Shown here piece after piece: positions 19,189 through 29,784 of a stretch of DNA of 64,000 bases. A program made the translations under genes and the position numbers. This DNA comes from Arthrobacter sp. Leaf137 (lineage in GTDB: Bacteria; Actinomycetota; Actinomycetes; Actinomycetales; Micrococcaceae). The DNA lies in assembly GCF_001423525.1 (NCBI RefSeq), contig NZ_LMOI01000003.1, forward strand, positions 81,630 through 145,629, in the 5' to 3' direction. The stretch's first letter is position 1. Each line of letters begins with the position of its first letter. The notes under the pieces were generated by a model. That model was not told the DNA's origin. It worked only from the letters and a program-made list of their open reading frames with translations, and ran no database searches.

Positions 19189-19893
19189 ATGAACACCACC
19201 ACCAACGTCTTTTCGAGCAAAGGCAGCCTGGCGTACAGCGAATTGCGCCAGATGATCCTCTCCGGGGCGCTGGCTCCAGGCTCGCGCATTTCCCAGTACG
19301 AGCTGGCAGAGAACATGCGGATGAGCATCACTCCCCTACGCGAAGCGATACGCCGGCTCTCAAGCGAGGGCTTGATCATCATGGACACCCACCGGGACTC
19401 CCGGGTCGCCAGCATGAGCGCAGCCGAGGCCCGCGAGCTGCTGGAAGTCCGGCTGTCCCTGGAGCCCTCGGCAACAGAACTGGCAGCCTCCCGCCGGACC
19501 CAGGCAGACATTGAGGCAATGCGGGCCGCCTCGGAGAAGCTCCTGCCGGTGACCCGGGTATGGGGCGAGGACGCCATTAACGCGCACCGTGAGTTCCACC
19601 GCGCCGTCTACGCTGCTTCCCACAACGCCACCTTGATCAAGCTCCTGGACGACCTGTGGGACAAATCCGACCGCTACCGGCGGATTGGCCTGGAGCTGCC
19701 GTCCGGCGATGAGCCCCGCACAATCGACCTCAACCAGCACCACAAGATACTTGAGCTCATCACGGCCGGAGACGGTCCCGGGGCAGCGGAACTGGCGAGG
19801 ACCCACATAGCCAACAGCCTTACCGCGTCCGTGACTGGTGCCCTGGAGGAGCGCGAGAACAATTCGATATCGGGCCTGGAGGCCTCCGCCTAG
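19189..19893 (+). CDS. GntR family regulator, FCD (FadR) subfamily
   Basis: A 234-residue regulator. The winged helix is at about 12-78 (AYSELRQMILSGALAPGSRISQYELAENMRMSITPLREAIRRL, read in two parts). The C-terminal FCD helical domain has the usual metal-binding histidines in HREFH, NQHHKIL and RTHIANS, so it should bind a carboxylate ligand. It is divergent from the tartrate operon and shares a regulatory region with three CTTATAAG palindromes. Tartrate or a relative is the probable effector. Confidence 0.92.
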   Translation: MNTTTNVFSSKGSLAYSELRQMILSGALAPGSRISQYELAENMRMSITPLREAIRRLSSEGLIIMDTHRDSRVASMSAAEARELLEVRLSLEPSATELAASRRTQADIEAMRAASEKLLPVTRVWGEDAINAHREFHRAVYAASHNATLIKLLDDLWDKSDRYRRIGLELPSGDEPRTIDLNQHHKILELITAGDGPGAAELARTHIANSLTASVTGALEERENNSISGLEASA

Positions 19894-19917
19894 CTTTCTG
19901 CCACCGCGCGCATGCCG

Positions 19918-19938
19918 CAGCCCGCAGCCCGCAGCCCG
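19918..19938. repeat. Short tandem repeat, CAGCCCG x3
   Basis: Three perfect tandem copies of the 7-mer CAGCCCG just after the GntR stop codon. It is a simple slipped-strand repeat in the short gap before the convergent membrane-protein gene. Confidence 0.8.
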
Positions 19939-19952
19939 CACAGCAGGAAGGG

Positions 19953-20345
19953 CTAGGCCGCGAGCCGCGCGTCCGCCGCCGTGGGAACGGAACCCACCAC
20001 GGGCAGCGCCTCGGTAAGAGCCTCCACTGCCTCGACGATGGCCATCTGGCCGGTCGAATCGGGAACTCCCGGATACTGCACGTGCGCCTCAACCGACTGG
20101 GCCGGAGCCTCCACCTCCCGCATCCGGACCAGCGCAACGGCCGAGATGAGGAACCAGGCCACGTTGGTGACCACGGACGGCCAGGCACCGTGCAGGGTGC
20201 CGTTGATGATGAAGGCCACTGAGCCGAAAAGATTCGCCGTCTGGAAGCCCTTACCCGCCTTCAGCCAGCCCATGGAAACAGCGAGGTAAGCACTGAGAAT
20301 CGCAACTGCGCCTGCCCAGCCGGCGAGTTCCCACAGCAGTTCCAT
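19953..20345 (-). CDS. Small membrane protein, CBU_0592-like family
   Basis: A 130-residue protein. The first 80 residues contain three predicted membrane helices (LAGWAGAVAILSAYLAV, FQTANLFGSVAFIINGTLHG, NVAWFLISAVALVRM), the layout of CBU_0592-like integral membrane proteins of unknown function. The remaining 50 residues are an acidic soluble tail. ATG 20345 is supported by AAAGGA six bases upstream; the open frame runs on to 20717 without family resemblance. Confidence 0.75.
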   Translation of the reverse strand: MELLWELAGWAGAVAILSAYLAVSMGWLKAGKGFQTANLFGSVAFIINGTLHGAWPSVVTNVAWFLISAVALVRMREVEAPAQSVEAHVQYPGVPDSTGQMAIVEAVEALTEALPVVGSVPTAADARLAA

Positions 20346-20562
20346 GACGTCCTTTCGAGGTTCCCCGCGCAAAATCCAGGCAGGGCTTATGAGGGGTAAA
20401 ACGGGGGTTGGTTTGCCGGCTGCTGGGTTCCTCAAGCCCTGTTCGGGCGAGGACCTCATGCTGGCCGGCGGGATAATCATACCCCGCACCGGAGGGCCAA
20501 TTTGCCACCGCAGCGGATGCCCGGCTATGGACATCATCCGTGCCGCGTAGCACCATCTGAGA

Positions 20563-21009
20563 GTGACCTCCGCACCCGCCGATCCGTACCTCCGCGAACT
20601 CGCCCTGCTCCGGCGCGTCAAGGACCGCATGGACCGGGAATACGCCCAGCCGCTGGACGTCGAGTCGCTCGCCAGGGACGTCCACATGTCCGCCGGCCAC
20701 TTCAGCCGCCGCTTCAAGCTCGCCTACGGGGAGTCGCCCTACAGCTACCTCATGACCCGGCGCATCGAACGCGCCATGGCGCTGCTCCGCAAGGGCGACC
20801 TGAGCGTCACCGAGGTGTGTTTCGCCGTCGGTTGCTCTTCGCTGGGCACCTTCAGCACCCGCTTCAGTGAACTGGTGGGGATGCCGCCCAGCGTCTATAA
20901 ACAGGAAGCGGAACACTCCACGGCCGGCATCCCCGCGTGCGTGGAAAAACAGATCACCAGACCGGTCAGGAATCGAGAAGCGCCCGCCGGGGAGCCGTTA
21001 CTAGCATGA
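20563..21009 (+). CDS. AraC-type DNA-binding regulator (helix-turn-helix only)
   Basis: A 148-residue protein made almost only of the AraC double helix-turn-helix (about 15-115): LARDVHMSAGHFSRRFKLAYGESPYSYL and VCFAVGCSSLGTFSTRFSELVGMPPSVYK. It lacks a sensing domain. Start is GTG 20563. Its stop overlaps the ATG of the VOC gene (ATGA at 21006-21009), so the two are translated together, a common arrangement in which the VOC protein may provide ligand sensing or act on the inducing compound. Confidence 0.88.
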   Translation: MTSAPADPYLRELALLRRVKDRMDREYAQPLDVESLARDVHMSAGHFSRRFKLAYGESPYSYLMTRRIERAMALLRKGDLSVTEVCFAVGCSSLGTFSTRFSELVGMPPSVYKQEAEHSTAGIPACVEKQITRPVRNREAPAGEPLLA

Positions 21010-21425
21010 CTGGCATGGACATCAACATTTCCTCGACCTTCCTTCCCGCCACCGATCCCGACGCCTCATTGGCCTTCTACCGCGATGCGCTCGGCTTCGA
21101 GATCCGCAACGACGTGGGCCGCGGCACCATGCGCTGGATCACAGTTGGCCCCACTGGCCAAAAGGACGTCTCCATCGTCCTGCACCCGCCGGCCGTGGAC
21201 CCCGGCATCACCGAGGACGAACGCCGCACCATCGCCGAGATGATGGCCAAGGGCACCTACGCCACCATCGTCCTCTCCTCCCCCGATGTGGACGCCGCGT
21301 TCGCCAAGGTGGAGGCCAGCGGGGCTGACGTCGTCCAGGAACCCATCGACCAGCCGTACGGCATCCGGGACTGCGCCTTCCGCGACCCCGCCGGAAACAC
21401 CGTCCGCATCAACCAGCAGCCGTAG
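21006..21425 (+). CDS. VOC (glyoxalase/bleomycin resistance) family protein
   Basis: A 139-residue vicinal-oxygen-chelate protein with paired beta-alpha-beta modules: TDPDASLAFYRDALGFEIRND at the start and DCAFRDPAGNTVRINQQ at the end, the latter with the typical D-P-x-G-N metal-side motif. Members bind or modify small toxic molecules. ATG 21006 overlaps the AraC gene; ATG 21015 is possible. The UvrA2-like gene follows 76 bp downstream, so this may be a small-molecule or DNA-damage resistance unit. Confidence 0.88.
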   Translation: MTGMDINISSTFLPATDPDASLAFYRDALGFEIRNDVGRGTMRWITVGPTGQKDVSIVLHPPAVDPGITEDERRTIAEMMAKGTYATIVLSSPDVDAAFAKVEASGADVVQEPIDQPYGIRDCAFRDPAGNTVRINQQP

Positions 21426-21501
21426 GCTGATACCAACGACACCGGAGGGAGGCTGCCCGGTGCAGCCTCCCTTCAGCGCCGCCCAACCAGATGGAGGCTC
21501 A

Positions 21502-23888
<2,387 letters not shown>

Positions 23889-23892
<4 letters not shown>

Positions 23893-24854
23893 AGCTGCCC
23901 CAGGAAGTCGACAGTGGCGGCGGTGATCTGTTCCTGCGCGGCCTCACGGCTGATGCCGGGGTCGCCGTCGCCGGGCTGCGCACCGTAGTCGCCGAAGAAG
24001 GCGTGCACGCCGCCCTGGACTGCCGTGAATTCCGTGTCCGCGGGCAGGAGCTCCAGGGAGGCATCGATCTTTGCCGGGGTGCTGAGCCCGTCCTTGGTCC
24101 CGGAAACCGAGAGGACCGTCAGCCCACTGCGTTCCCGGAGGGAGTCCAGCGGGTAGGAGGCGTAGAGGACCAGGCCTTTGACGTCGGCGTTGTCCTGGGC
24201 AAACGAGGACGCCGCCAGCCCGCCGAGTGAGTGGCCGCCCACTGCCCAGGTGGTGATGTCCGGGTTGTCCGCCATCGCACTGCGGGCCTGGTTGGCATCC
24301 AGCACGCTGAGACCCAGCGGCTCCTTCAGGATGACCACACGGACCCCTGCGCCGACGGCCGGGGCCAGGATGTCCTGGTAAGCACGCGCATCAACGCGGG
24401 CGCCCGGGTAGAACACCAGTCCCTTGGTGGGTGCCCGGCCGCCGTCGGGCGTCATGGTGATGGTGGTGGTCGTTTCGGTGACGATGAGATCGGATTTGGG
24501 ACCGGCCTCCGCCGCCGCGCCGGGCTGGTAGGCGAACGGATTGAGCCACGCCAGCGCGGCCACGAGTCCCAGTACGGCGGTCCGCCCCGCCCACGCACCG
24601 ATGGCCCTCGGCAGCCGGAGGGGACGGGGTCTGTCCCTGCACCGCCAAAGCAGGACAGCCCAGGCCACCCCGACGACGGCGGCCGCGATCAGCAGGCCCG
24701 GCAGCAGCGGGTGCCCGCCCAGGACAGCCGGATTCGCCACCAGCATCCAGGCCGGAACCGCGATGAGCGCGGCAGTGCAAGCGGCCGACACCCAGTAGAT
24801 CGCGGTCCGGCGCCTGGCGGGGGCAGCTGTTGCCGCCGGGAAAGAGGAGTCCAT
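23889..24854 (-). CDS. Membrane-anchored alpha/beta hydrolase
   Basis: A 321-residue protein with three predicted membrane helices in the first 110 residues, then an extracytoplasmic alpha/beta hydrolase domain. The nucleophile elbow is VGGHSLGGLAA, the acid is probably in SGTKDGLS and the His in QGGVHAFFGDYG. It resembles dienelactone-hydrolase-like or PET-hydrolase-like esterases; substrate unknown. Its stop codon overlaps the opposite stop of the UvrA2 gene in the tetranucleotide CTAG. Confidence 0.82.
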
Positions 24855-24914
24855 GGTTCCTGATCATTCCACCGGCGGCCTGTTTTCGCGGCAGGGCTGG
24901 CCTACGCTGGCCGT

Positions 24915-25487
24915 ATGGGCGAAAACTTCCGGTACGACGTCGAGATCCTGCACCTGCTGGTGTCCCCCGCGCACGCCTACTTCGGCCGGGCGCGGGACGG
25001 AGCCGCTGACGTGCCCACTGCTGATGCCGAGGTTGCCGAGGTGGTGGCCGGCAAGGGCATCGTGGGTGACAGGTTCTTTGGGAAGGCCGCGCACATGGAC
25101 GCCGCGGTGACCCTGTTCGCCGTCGAATCGCTGGAGGCCATCGCGGCCGAGCTGGGAGCTGGCCCCTTCAATCCCCTGCTGACGCGCCGGAACGTGATCC
25201 TCCGCGGGGTGCAGCTGCCGCCTCTGCTGGGGCAGGACTTCACGCTGGAATCGGGTGGGTCCCGGGTGGATTTCCACGGCGGCCGGCACGCGCAGCCCTG
25301 TGCGTGGATGAATGAGGTGCTGGCCCCCGGGGCGCATCCGGCCATGCGGGGACGCGGCGGCATCCGCTGCCGCGCGCTTTCGGGCGGACTTTTGCACCGG
25401 GGGCCGGCGGTGCTGGTCAGCCCGGTGCCGCTGGATCCGGCCCGAGCCGGGGAAGCAAGCCTGCTGCGGCCCTCGCGGCTGCCGTAA
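24915..25487 (+). CDS. MOSC domain protein
   Basis: A 190-residue MOSC protein, the C-terminal fold of molybdenum-cofactor sulfurases. Typical are GKGIVGDRFFGKAAHMDAAVT early and the cysteine in HAQPCAWMNEVLAPG, the likely sulfur-carrying residue. MOSC proteins move sulfur or help molybdoenzymes such as YiiM/YcbX-type detoxifiers. It is read away from the hydrolase gene across a 60-bp gap. No molybdenum enzyme is nearby, so its partner is unknown. Confidence 0.87.
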   Translation: MGENFRYDVEILHLLVSPAHAYFGRARDGAADVPTADAEVAEVVAGKGIVGDRFFGKAAHMDAAVTLFAVESLEAIAAELGAGPFNPLLTRRNVILRGVQLPPLLGQDFTLESGGSRVDFHGGRHAQPCAWMNEVLAPGAHPAMRGRGGIRCRALSGGLLHRGPAVLVSPVPLDPARAGEASLLRPSRLP

Positions 25488-25620
25488 TCCCCGCCTAGTA
25501 GCCGGTCCCCATTTGACTTGCATTGTTTTGTTAAGGGTTTTAGGTTGAACCGGACCTGAGCCCATGACGCCGGGGACAAATATGGTTCGGGTAAAGCCCG
25601 ATGAATTTGGGGACTAATTC

Positions 25621-25860
25621 ATGAAGTCTAGAAGTATGGTGACTGCTGATCTGGGTTTGATGCTGGTCAGCGGGTTGTTGGCGCCTTCCGCGGCAATCGC
25701 TGCCCCAAAGCCGGACAGCCCGGTTGTTAAGCAGATCGACGAGAACACCAAGAGCATGACCACGGTCTCACCAGCACCAACAGAGGCCCAGAAACAACAA
25801 GGCCGTGCCACAATACGCGCCGCTGAGGCCGCTGACCGGCAGCTTTCGCTGAACGCGTGA
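25621..25860 (+). CDS. Secreted small protein, N-terminal part of a peptide cassette
   Basis: A 79-residue ORF starting with a plausible signal peptide (LGLMLVSGLLAPSAAIAA, cleavage near residue 28). The mature part is charged and helical. It does not match a family I know. The stop at 25858-25860 overlaps a GTG (25857) that opens the next frame, and the two products could form one protein of about 211 residues if a -1 shift occurs. SD-like TTTGGGGAC precedes the ATG. Confidence 0.55.
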   Translation: MKSRSMVTADLGLMLVSGLLAPSAAIAAPKPDSPVVKQIDENTKSMTTVSPAPTEAQKQQGRATIRAAEAADRQLSLNA

Positions 25861-26258
25861 GCTTGATCGAGGCTTCGCCCAAAACGCTTGCTTACTTGAA
25901 GAGCTTCAAGGGTCTCGACGTAAACGAGCAGATCTCCGGACTGGCAGCATCTATGCCTACCGAGCCCCTAAGCGGGTTCACCGGGCTGGTTGAAGCCGGC
26001 GCGATCGAGTTCAAAGTCAAGACCATCAAAAATGGGTGGTACAGCACGGAGATGATCGTCCACGAGCAGCCTCTGGTCCAGACGCGCGATCTGGGTTCCT
26101 TGCCGCGTTGCCCCTCCGCGTGGGCCGCGTTCTGGGCCTGGTTCGCTGTCAACGTCACCACCTGCGGCGCTTTCGCACCGTTCCCGGTAGCGGCGTTTGC
26201 TTGCGCGGCCGGGTTTGCCGTCGGTGGAGCCATCATCGATTTTAACCGGGGCTGCTAA
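25857..26258 (+). CDS. Cys-containing hydrophobic peptide precursor, bacteriocin-like
   Basis: A 133-residue ORF beginning at GTG 25857 with no visible ribosome site, so it is translated by coupling or by frameshift from the previous ORF. Residues 1-80 are soluble. The C-terminal 50 residues are strongly hydrophobic, Ala/Phe/Trp-rich, and carry four cysteines at 85, 103, 116 and 133, the last being the final residue. A secreted precursor ending in such a disulfide-capable core resembles bacteriocin precursors such as halocin-C8-like proteins, but I cannot assign a family. A membrane protein follows 23 bp later. Confidence 0.55.
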   Translation: MSLIEASPKTLAYLKSFKGLDVNEQISGLAASMPTEPLSGFTGLVEAGAIEFKVKTIKNGWYSTEMIVHEQPLVQTRDLGSLPRCPSAWAAFWAWFAVNVTTCGAFAPFPVAAFACAAGFAVGGAIIDFNRGC

Positions 26259-26281
26259 ATATGAACCGAGAGGCAACAACG

Positions 26282-26647
26282 ATGTCGACCAAGTCAAAGT
26301 ACTGGCTAACTCTTAGCGGCCTCCTGGCCGCGGTGGTCTTAACCGTGGGGCTGGCGCCGGTCCCGCTGGTTTTTGTCCTCGGCGGGGCACTAGTGATCGG
26401 CTTCTTGGCCGCAGGAGTGCTGTATGGCCAATTCCAAAAAGATGCCATCAGGAGCGGCGCCCTGGCCGCGCCCTTTCCGCTTCTTCTGGCAATAGTTGCG
26501 TTCAACGTTTCGCTCCTGCTTCGAGGCAGCGAACTGGCATTCTTTCTGGTCCCAGTCGTAGCCGCTGCCCTGTTTGCCACCTGCTACGTATGGTCCATCA
26601 AACACGGACCCTACGCTCAGCCGCGTTCAACCAACACCCCAACCTAG
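26282..26647 (+). CDS. Four-helix membrane protein, possible immunity protein
   Basis: A 121-residue protein with four predicted membrane helices (around 6-23, 26-46, 58-78, 82-102) and short polar ends. ATG 26282 is chosen because AGAGG lies about nine bases upstream; ATG 26261 would add seven residues. It is cotranscribed with the Cys-containing secreted peptide and ends before a strong hairpin. Its size and position are those of a bacteriocin immunity or export helper protein, but no homology supports that. Confidence 0.6.
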   Translation: MSTKSKYWLTLSGLLAAVVLTVGLAPVPLVFVLGGALVIGFLAAGVLYGQFQKDAIRSGALAAPFPLLLAIVAFNVSLLLRGSELAFFLVPVVAAALFATCYVWSIKHGPYAQPRSTNTPT

Positions 26648-27026
26648 AGAAGAACCGCAAGAAGAGGGGGGGTGGCCATGTCATGGCCATCCTCCCCTTA
26701 CTTACGGAACGCATTCTTGGCATTCTCAGCGTTGCAACTTTGGACCATCACCGGCGGTGTACTACTGGGGTCTATACCCCTCCAGCCCTCCGCTTCCCCT
26801 GGATTCCGAAAGCCAGCAAACGTTGATCATCGGCACTCCCATCACTGTACGCAGGGCGGTGGCTGATTCTGAGAGCATCTCCAACCGAAACACTTTTACG
26901 ATCGCAAACCCGACAAGTTATTAACTGATTGAAGAATCTTATTTACAAGTTTGTCATACCGAGATAGGTTCTCTCCAGCGAACCACCCAACAGGTCCGCT
27001 TCACTTCGAACCTACCGAGGACAGTT
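26648..27026. other. Intergenic region before the secreted protease
   Basis: About 380 bp. The first 50 bp hold a terminator-like hairpin (26662-26699). The rest has lower GC content, no supported ORF, and presumably carries the protease promoter and a leader with the imperfect hairpin AGGTTC...GAACCT near 26965-27015. Confidence 0.45.
26662..26699 (+). terminator. Hairpin terminator of the secreted-peptide cassette
   Basis: A long near-perfect inverted repeat: arms of G-rich sequence ending TGGCCATG and CATGGCCA meet around a single T, and outer bases pair GGGG with CCCC. It lies 15 bases after the membrane-protein stop. No long T-run follows, but the stem is very stable. Confidence 0.65.
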
Positions 27027-28010
27027 ATGACATCAACCAGGACTCTGGCCACAAGCCTCATGAGCCTCACCACCGCAGCACTGTTCGCCTTCTGCTCTGC
27101 CGGGCAGGCGACGGCAGCCCCCGCATCGCCGGACACCAAGGACGTTGCAGGTGTCAGCAGCGCGGCCGTCACCGACACCACCGGAGCCGACTACTGGACG
27201 CCGGAACGCATGCGTTCAGCCGTCCCGGCGGACGTTCTGGCAAAGAAGGCCGTGGACCGGCAGAAGGCCAACCCGGCAGTCCTCCCGGAGCAGGCCAAGG
27301 GCCCGGAAACCAAGATCCAGGGCTCCACACCCCAGATCCAGACGAAGGCCAACGCCAGCGAAACTCCGGTATCCCACATCGGCAAGGTGTTCTTCACCCT
27401 CGGCGGCACGAACTACGTCTGCTCAGCCAACTCGGTGGTGTCCACCAACCGCAACACCGTATCCACCGCCGGCCACTGCCTCAACGAAGGCCCCGGAGCC
27501 TTCGCCACCAAGTTCACGTTCGTTCCCGCCTACCTGAACGGCGCCGCACCCTACGGAAAGTGGACCGCCAAGGCGCTCTACGCCCCCACCCAGTGGAGTT
27601 CCTCGGGCAGCATGCAGTACGACACGGGCTTTGCAGTGATGAGCCAGCTGAACGGCCGCAACCTGGCCGACGTCGTCGGGGCCTCCGGCGTGAGCTTCAA
27701 CGCCGCCCGCGGCCTGGCCTACAAGGCCTTCGGCTACCCGGCAGCCTCACCGTTCAATGGCGAATCACTGAAGAGCTGCTCCGGCACCGCCACCAACGAT
27801 CCCTACAGCCCCGAGTTCAACACCCAGGGCATCCCCTGCAACATGACCGGCGGCTCCTCAGGCGGACCGTGGTTTATCGGCACCAGCTCCAGCGGCTACC
27901 AGAACTCCGTCAACAGCTACGGCTACGGCACCAACTCCACCAAGATGTACGGCCCGTACTGGGGTTCAGTGATCCAGCAGGCGTACAACTCCGCATCCTC
28001 AGCCTCCTAA
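27027..28010 (+). CDS. Secreted trypsin-like serine protease
   Basis: A 327-residue S1-fold (glutamyl-endopeptidase-like) protease. A signal peptide spans 1-30 with cleavage near ATA-AP. A propeptide of about 80 residues follows. The catalytic triad is His150 (STAGHC), Asp199 (YDTGFAV) and Ser278 (GGSSGGPW). Cysteines 132/151 and 251/271 can form disulfides. It would be an extracellular enzyme, activated by removal of the propeptide. It stands alone between two hairpins, directly after the secreted-peptide cassette, so processing of that peptide is possible but unproven. Confidence 0.9.
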   Translation: MTSTRTLATSLMSLTTAALFAFCSAGQATAAPASPDTKDVAGVSSAAVTDTTGADYWTPERMRSAVPADVLAKKAVDRQKANPAVLPEQAKGPETKIQGSTPQIQTKANASETPVSHIGKVFFTLGGTNYVCSANSVVSTNRNTVSTAGHCLNEGPGAFATKFTFVPAYLNGAAPYGKWTAKALYAPTQWSSSGSMQYDTGFAVMSQLNGRNLADVVGASGVSFNAARGLAYKAFGYPAASPFNGESLKSCSGTATNDPYSPEFNTQGIPCNMTGGSSGGPWFIGTSSSGYQNSVNSYGYGTNSTKMYGPYWGSVIQQAYNSASSAS

Positions 28011-28015
28011 GGGAA

Positions 28016-28050
28016 AGCGGCGGGTCCCGGCTCTTCCGGGACCCGCCGCT
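28016..28050 (+). terminator. Terminator after the protease gene
   Basis: A perfect 15-bp stem, AGCGGCGGGTCCCGG with CCGGGACCCGCCGCT, and loop CTCTT, starting six bases after the protease stop. No T-run, as is usual in high-GC actinobacteria. Confidence 0.85.
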
Positions 28051-28152
28051 GTGCACTACCGTAGCGACCACGGGCGGGGTTTTCCCGGCCTGGATCCGGC
28101 AGCAGCGTGGGCCGGGTAGTCACCGCATGGTTTGTTCAAGCAAAGGATGACA

Positions 28153-28374
28153 ATGGCCGTTTCAATTGAGCTTGGCAAGAAACTCGATAAAGATTTCGAA
28201 AACCTTTCCCTCGAGGAAATCCTGGATGCCCCGCCGTCGGCCCTTGCCGGCCTGACAGAGAAGCACGCCGAACTCCTTGCCGGCATGGGCATCAAGACAA
28301 TCCGTGACCTGGGCAGCAACAAGTACTTCGCAGTGGCCGGCGTCCTGGTGGCGCTGTCCAACCACACCGGCTAG
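28153..28374 (+). CDS. Small conserved protein with helix-hairpin-helix-like core
   Basis: A 73-residue protein. The core SALAGLTEKHAELLAGMGIK and TIRDLGSNKYFAVAGVLVAL looks like the helix-hairpin-helix of RNA polymerase alpha or other nucleic-acid-binding proteins, in which a G-I-K-T turn joins two helices. ATG 28153 has AAGGA six bases upstream; ATG 28147 and TTG 28132 are alternatives. It is a single gene between two strong terminators. I regard it as a conserved actinobacterial protein of unknown function. Confidence 0.75.
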   Translation: MAVSIELGKKLDKDFENLSLEEILDAPPSALAGLTEKHAELLAGMGIKTIRDLGSNKYFAVAGVLVALSNHTG

Positions 28375-28406
28375 TCCCGGGCTGCATGCCGCATAGTGCA
28401 CCGAAA

Positions 28407-28443
28407 GGTCCGGCCGGTGGTCACCCCCGGCCGGACCCTTTTT
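28407..28443 (+). terminator. Rho-independent terminator
   Basis: Stem GGTCCGGCCGG with CCGGCCGGACC (28407-28437) around a 9-base loop, followed by CTTTTT. It ends the small helix-hairpin-helix gene. Confidence 0.9.
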
Positions 28444-28608
28444 GTGCCGACTTCCGGGAACGGACGACGGCGTCACGCACGGCACGATTTCGGCCCGCCT
28501 CAGGTGGGGAAGCCCCGAAAACCCGGGGATCCGCCGTCGTCCGCCACCCAAAAGCGTGCCCGGCGTGACAGTCACTGTCGTGGCGGTGCCCCGCGACGGA
28601 CCCGCAGG

Positions 28609-29784
28609 TCAGTCCAGCTTGACCCCGCGGAGCAGCACCATCGTTCCGCCCACCACCACGGCGGACGCGAGGAACACGCCTGCAGCCCCGAGGCCTGCCG
28701 CGACGACGCCGATGGCGCTCGGCAATATCACTTGCCCCACGCGGTTCCCGGCGAGGCGGAGGGCGAGTGCCCGCCCGCGCTGACCCGCCGGCGCCTGCGC
28801 CGACAGCCACGACATGGTGAGCGGCTGGCCGATGCCAAGGCCCAGCCCGAGTACAGCCATCACCACAAACAGCAGCCAGGCCGGCATGGGAATGGCCGCT
28901 GCAGCCAAGGCGGCAGTGGACAAAGCGAGGCTGGTGACCAGCAGCCGCATGCGCCCGATCTTCCGTGAGACCCGCCCCAGCAGGAGCCTGGACACCATGG
29001 AGAACACGGCGCGGACCGTGAGCATCGCACCGACGGTGGCCGCGGTGAGGCCGCGGTCTGTTCCCAGCGCGGGAAGGTAGACCATGGTCAGGTCCACCAC
29101 GGCGAGGACGGTGGCGCTGGTGGCCAGCGCACGGGCGACGCCGGGGGTTTTGAGGAGTGAGACGGCGCTGCCCTTGGCTGCACTTTCGTCGCCGGCTTTC
29201 TTCCGGCCGCCGCTGACCTCGGCCGAGACGACGAAGGTGGTTCCGAAAAGCACCGCGCTCATGCACACGGCGAGCAGGAAGATCATCTGGGTGTCCGGCT
29301 GGACCGAGTTGCCGCCCACCAGGGAAATCGCCAGCGGCCCCAGGGCCTGGCCCAGCGAGGCAGCGAACGTCAGGTATCCAAAGGCAGAATCCATCCGGCT
29401 TGCCGCGGCGTTGTTGGCCACCACCGCCTGCTGTCCCACCACGCAGGCCAGCTGCCCGGCGCCCAGGAAGGCGGTTCCAATGACCAGGGTGGTGATGGAG
29501 GAGCCCCAGAACAGCAGGAACGCGGAGCAGGCGAGCACGACGCCGGACCCGATCGCCATGAGCCTGCGCTCACCCAGGCGGTCCACCAGGCCGCCCGTGG
29601 GAACGGCGAGGAGCAGGGGGAAGACGGCGTAGCTGGCCGCCAGGAGTCCAAGGGCGAAGCCTGGAACGTCCAGCTCCAGCGCCCGGTAGGTGGCGGCCGG
29701 CCGCACCAGGAACGTAACGGCCTGGATCAGTGCCGAGTGCAGGAGCAGGGCGGTGGCCGAGCGGCGGCCGAGTTCTCCGATCAT
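28609..29784 (-). CDS. MFS transporter
   Basis: A 391-residue major facilitator with twelve predicted membrane segments. The loop-2 signature GGLVDRLGERRLMAIGSGVVL and the repeat GRVSRKIGRMRLLVTSLALS in the second half are characteristic. It looks like a drug or metabolite efflux type. Its ATG overlaps the stop of the GntR gene (ATGA, 29781-29784), so the regulator and transporter are translated together, and the effector of the regulator is probably the transported compound. Confidence 0.9.
   Translation of the reverse strand: MIGELGRRSATALLLHSALIQAVTFLVRPAATYRALELDVPGFALGLLAASYAVFPLLLAVPTGGLVDRLGERRLMAIGSGVVLACSAFLLFWGSSITTLVIGTAFLGAGQLACVVGQQAVVANNAAASRMDSAFGYLTFAASLGQALGPLAISLVGGNSVQPDTQMIFLLAVCMSAVLFGTTFVVSAEVSGGRKKAGDESAAKGSAVSLLKTPGVARALATSATVLAVVDLTMVYLPALGTDRGLTAATVGAMLTVRAVFSMVSRLLLGRVSRKIGRMRLLVTSLALSTAALAAAAIPMPAWLLFVVMAVLGLGLGIGQPLTMSWLSAQAPAGQRGRALALRLAGNRVGQVILPSAIGVVAAGLGAAGVFLASAVVVGGTMVLLRGVKLD

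Noticed and set aside
25501..25620. Possible c-di-AMP or other riboswitch upstream of the secreted peptide
   Set aside because: Short G-rich and complementary segments exist, but no conserved riboswitch core could be matched by eye.
25857..26258. Firm assignment as halocin C8-like bacteriocin
   Set aside because: Cysteine number and spacing do not match the known halocin C8 core; only the general precursor layout is similar.
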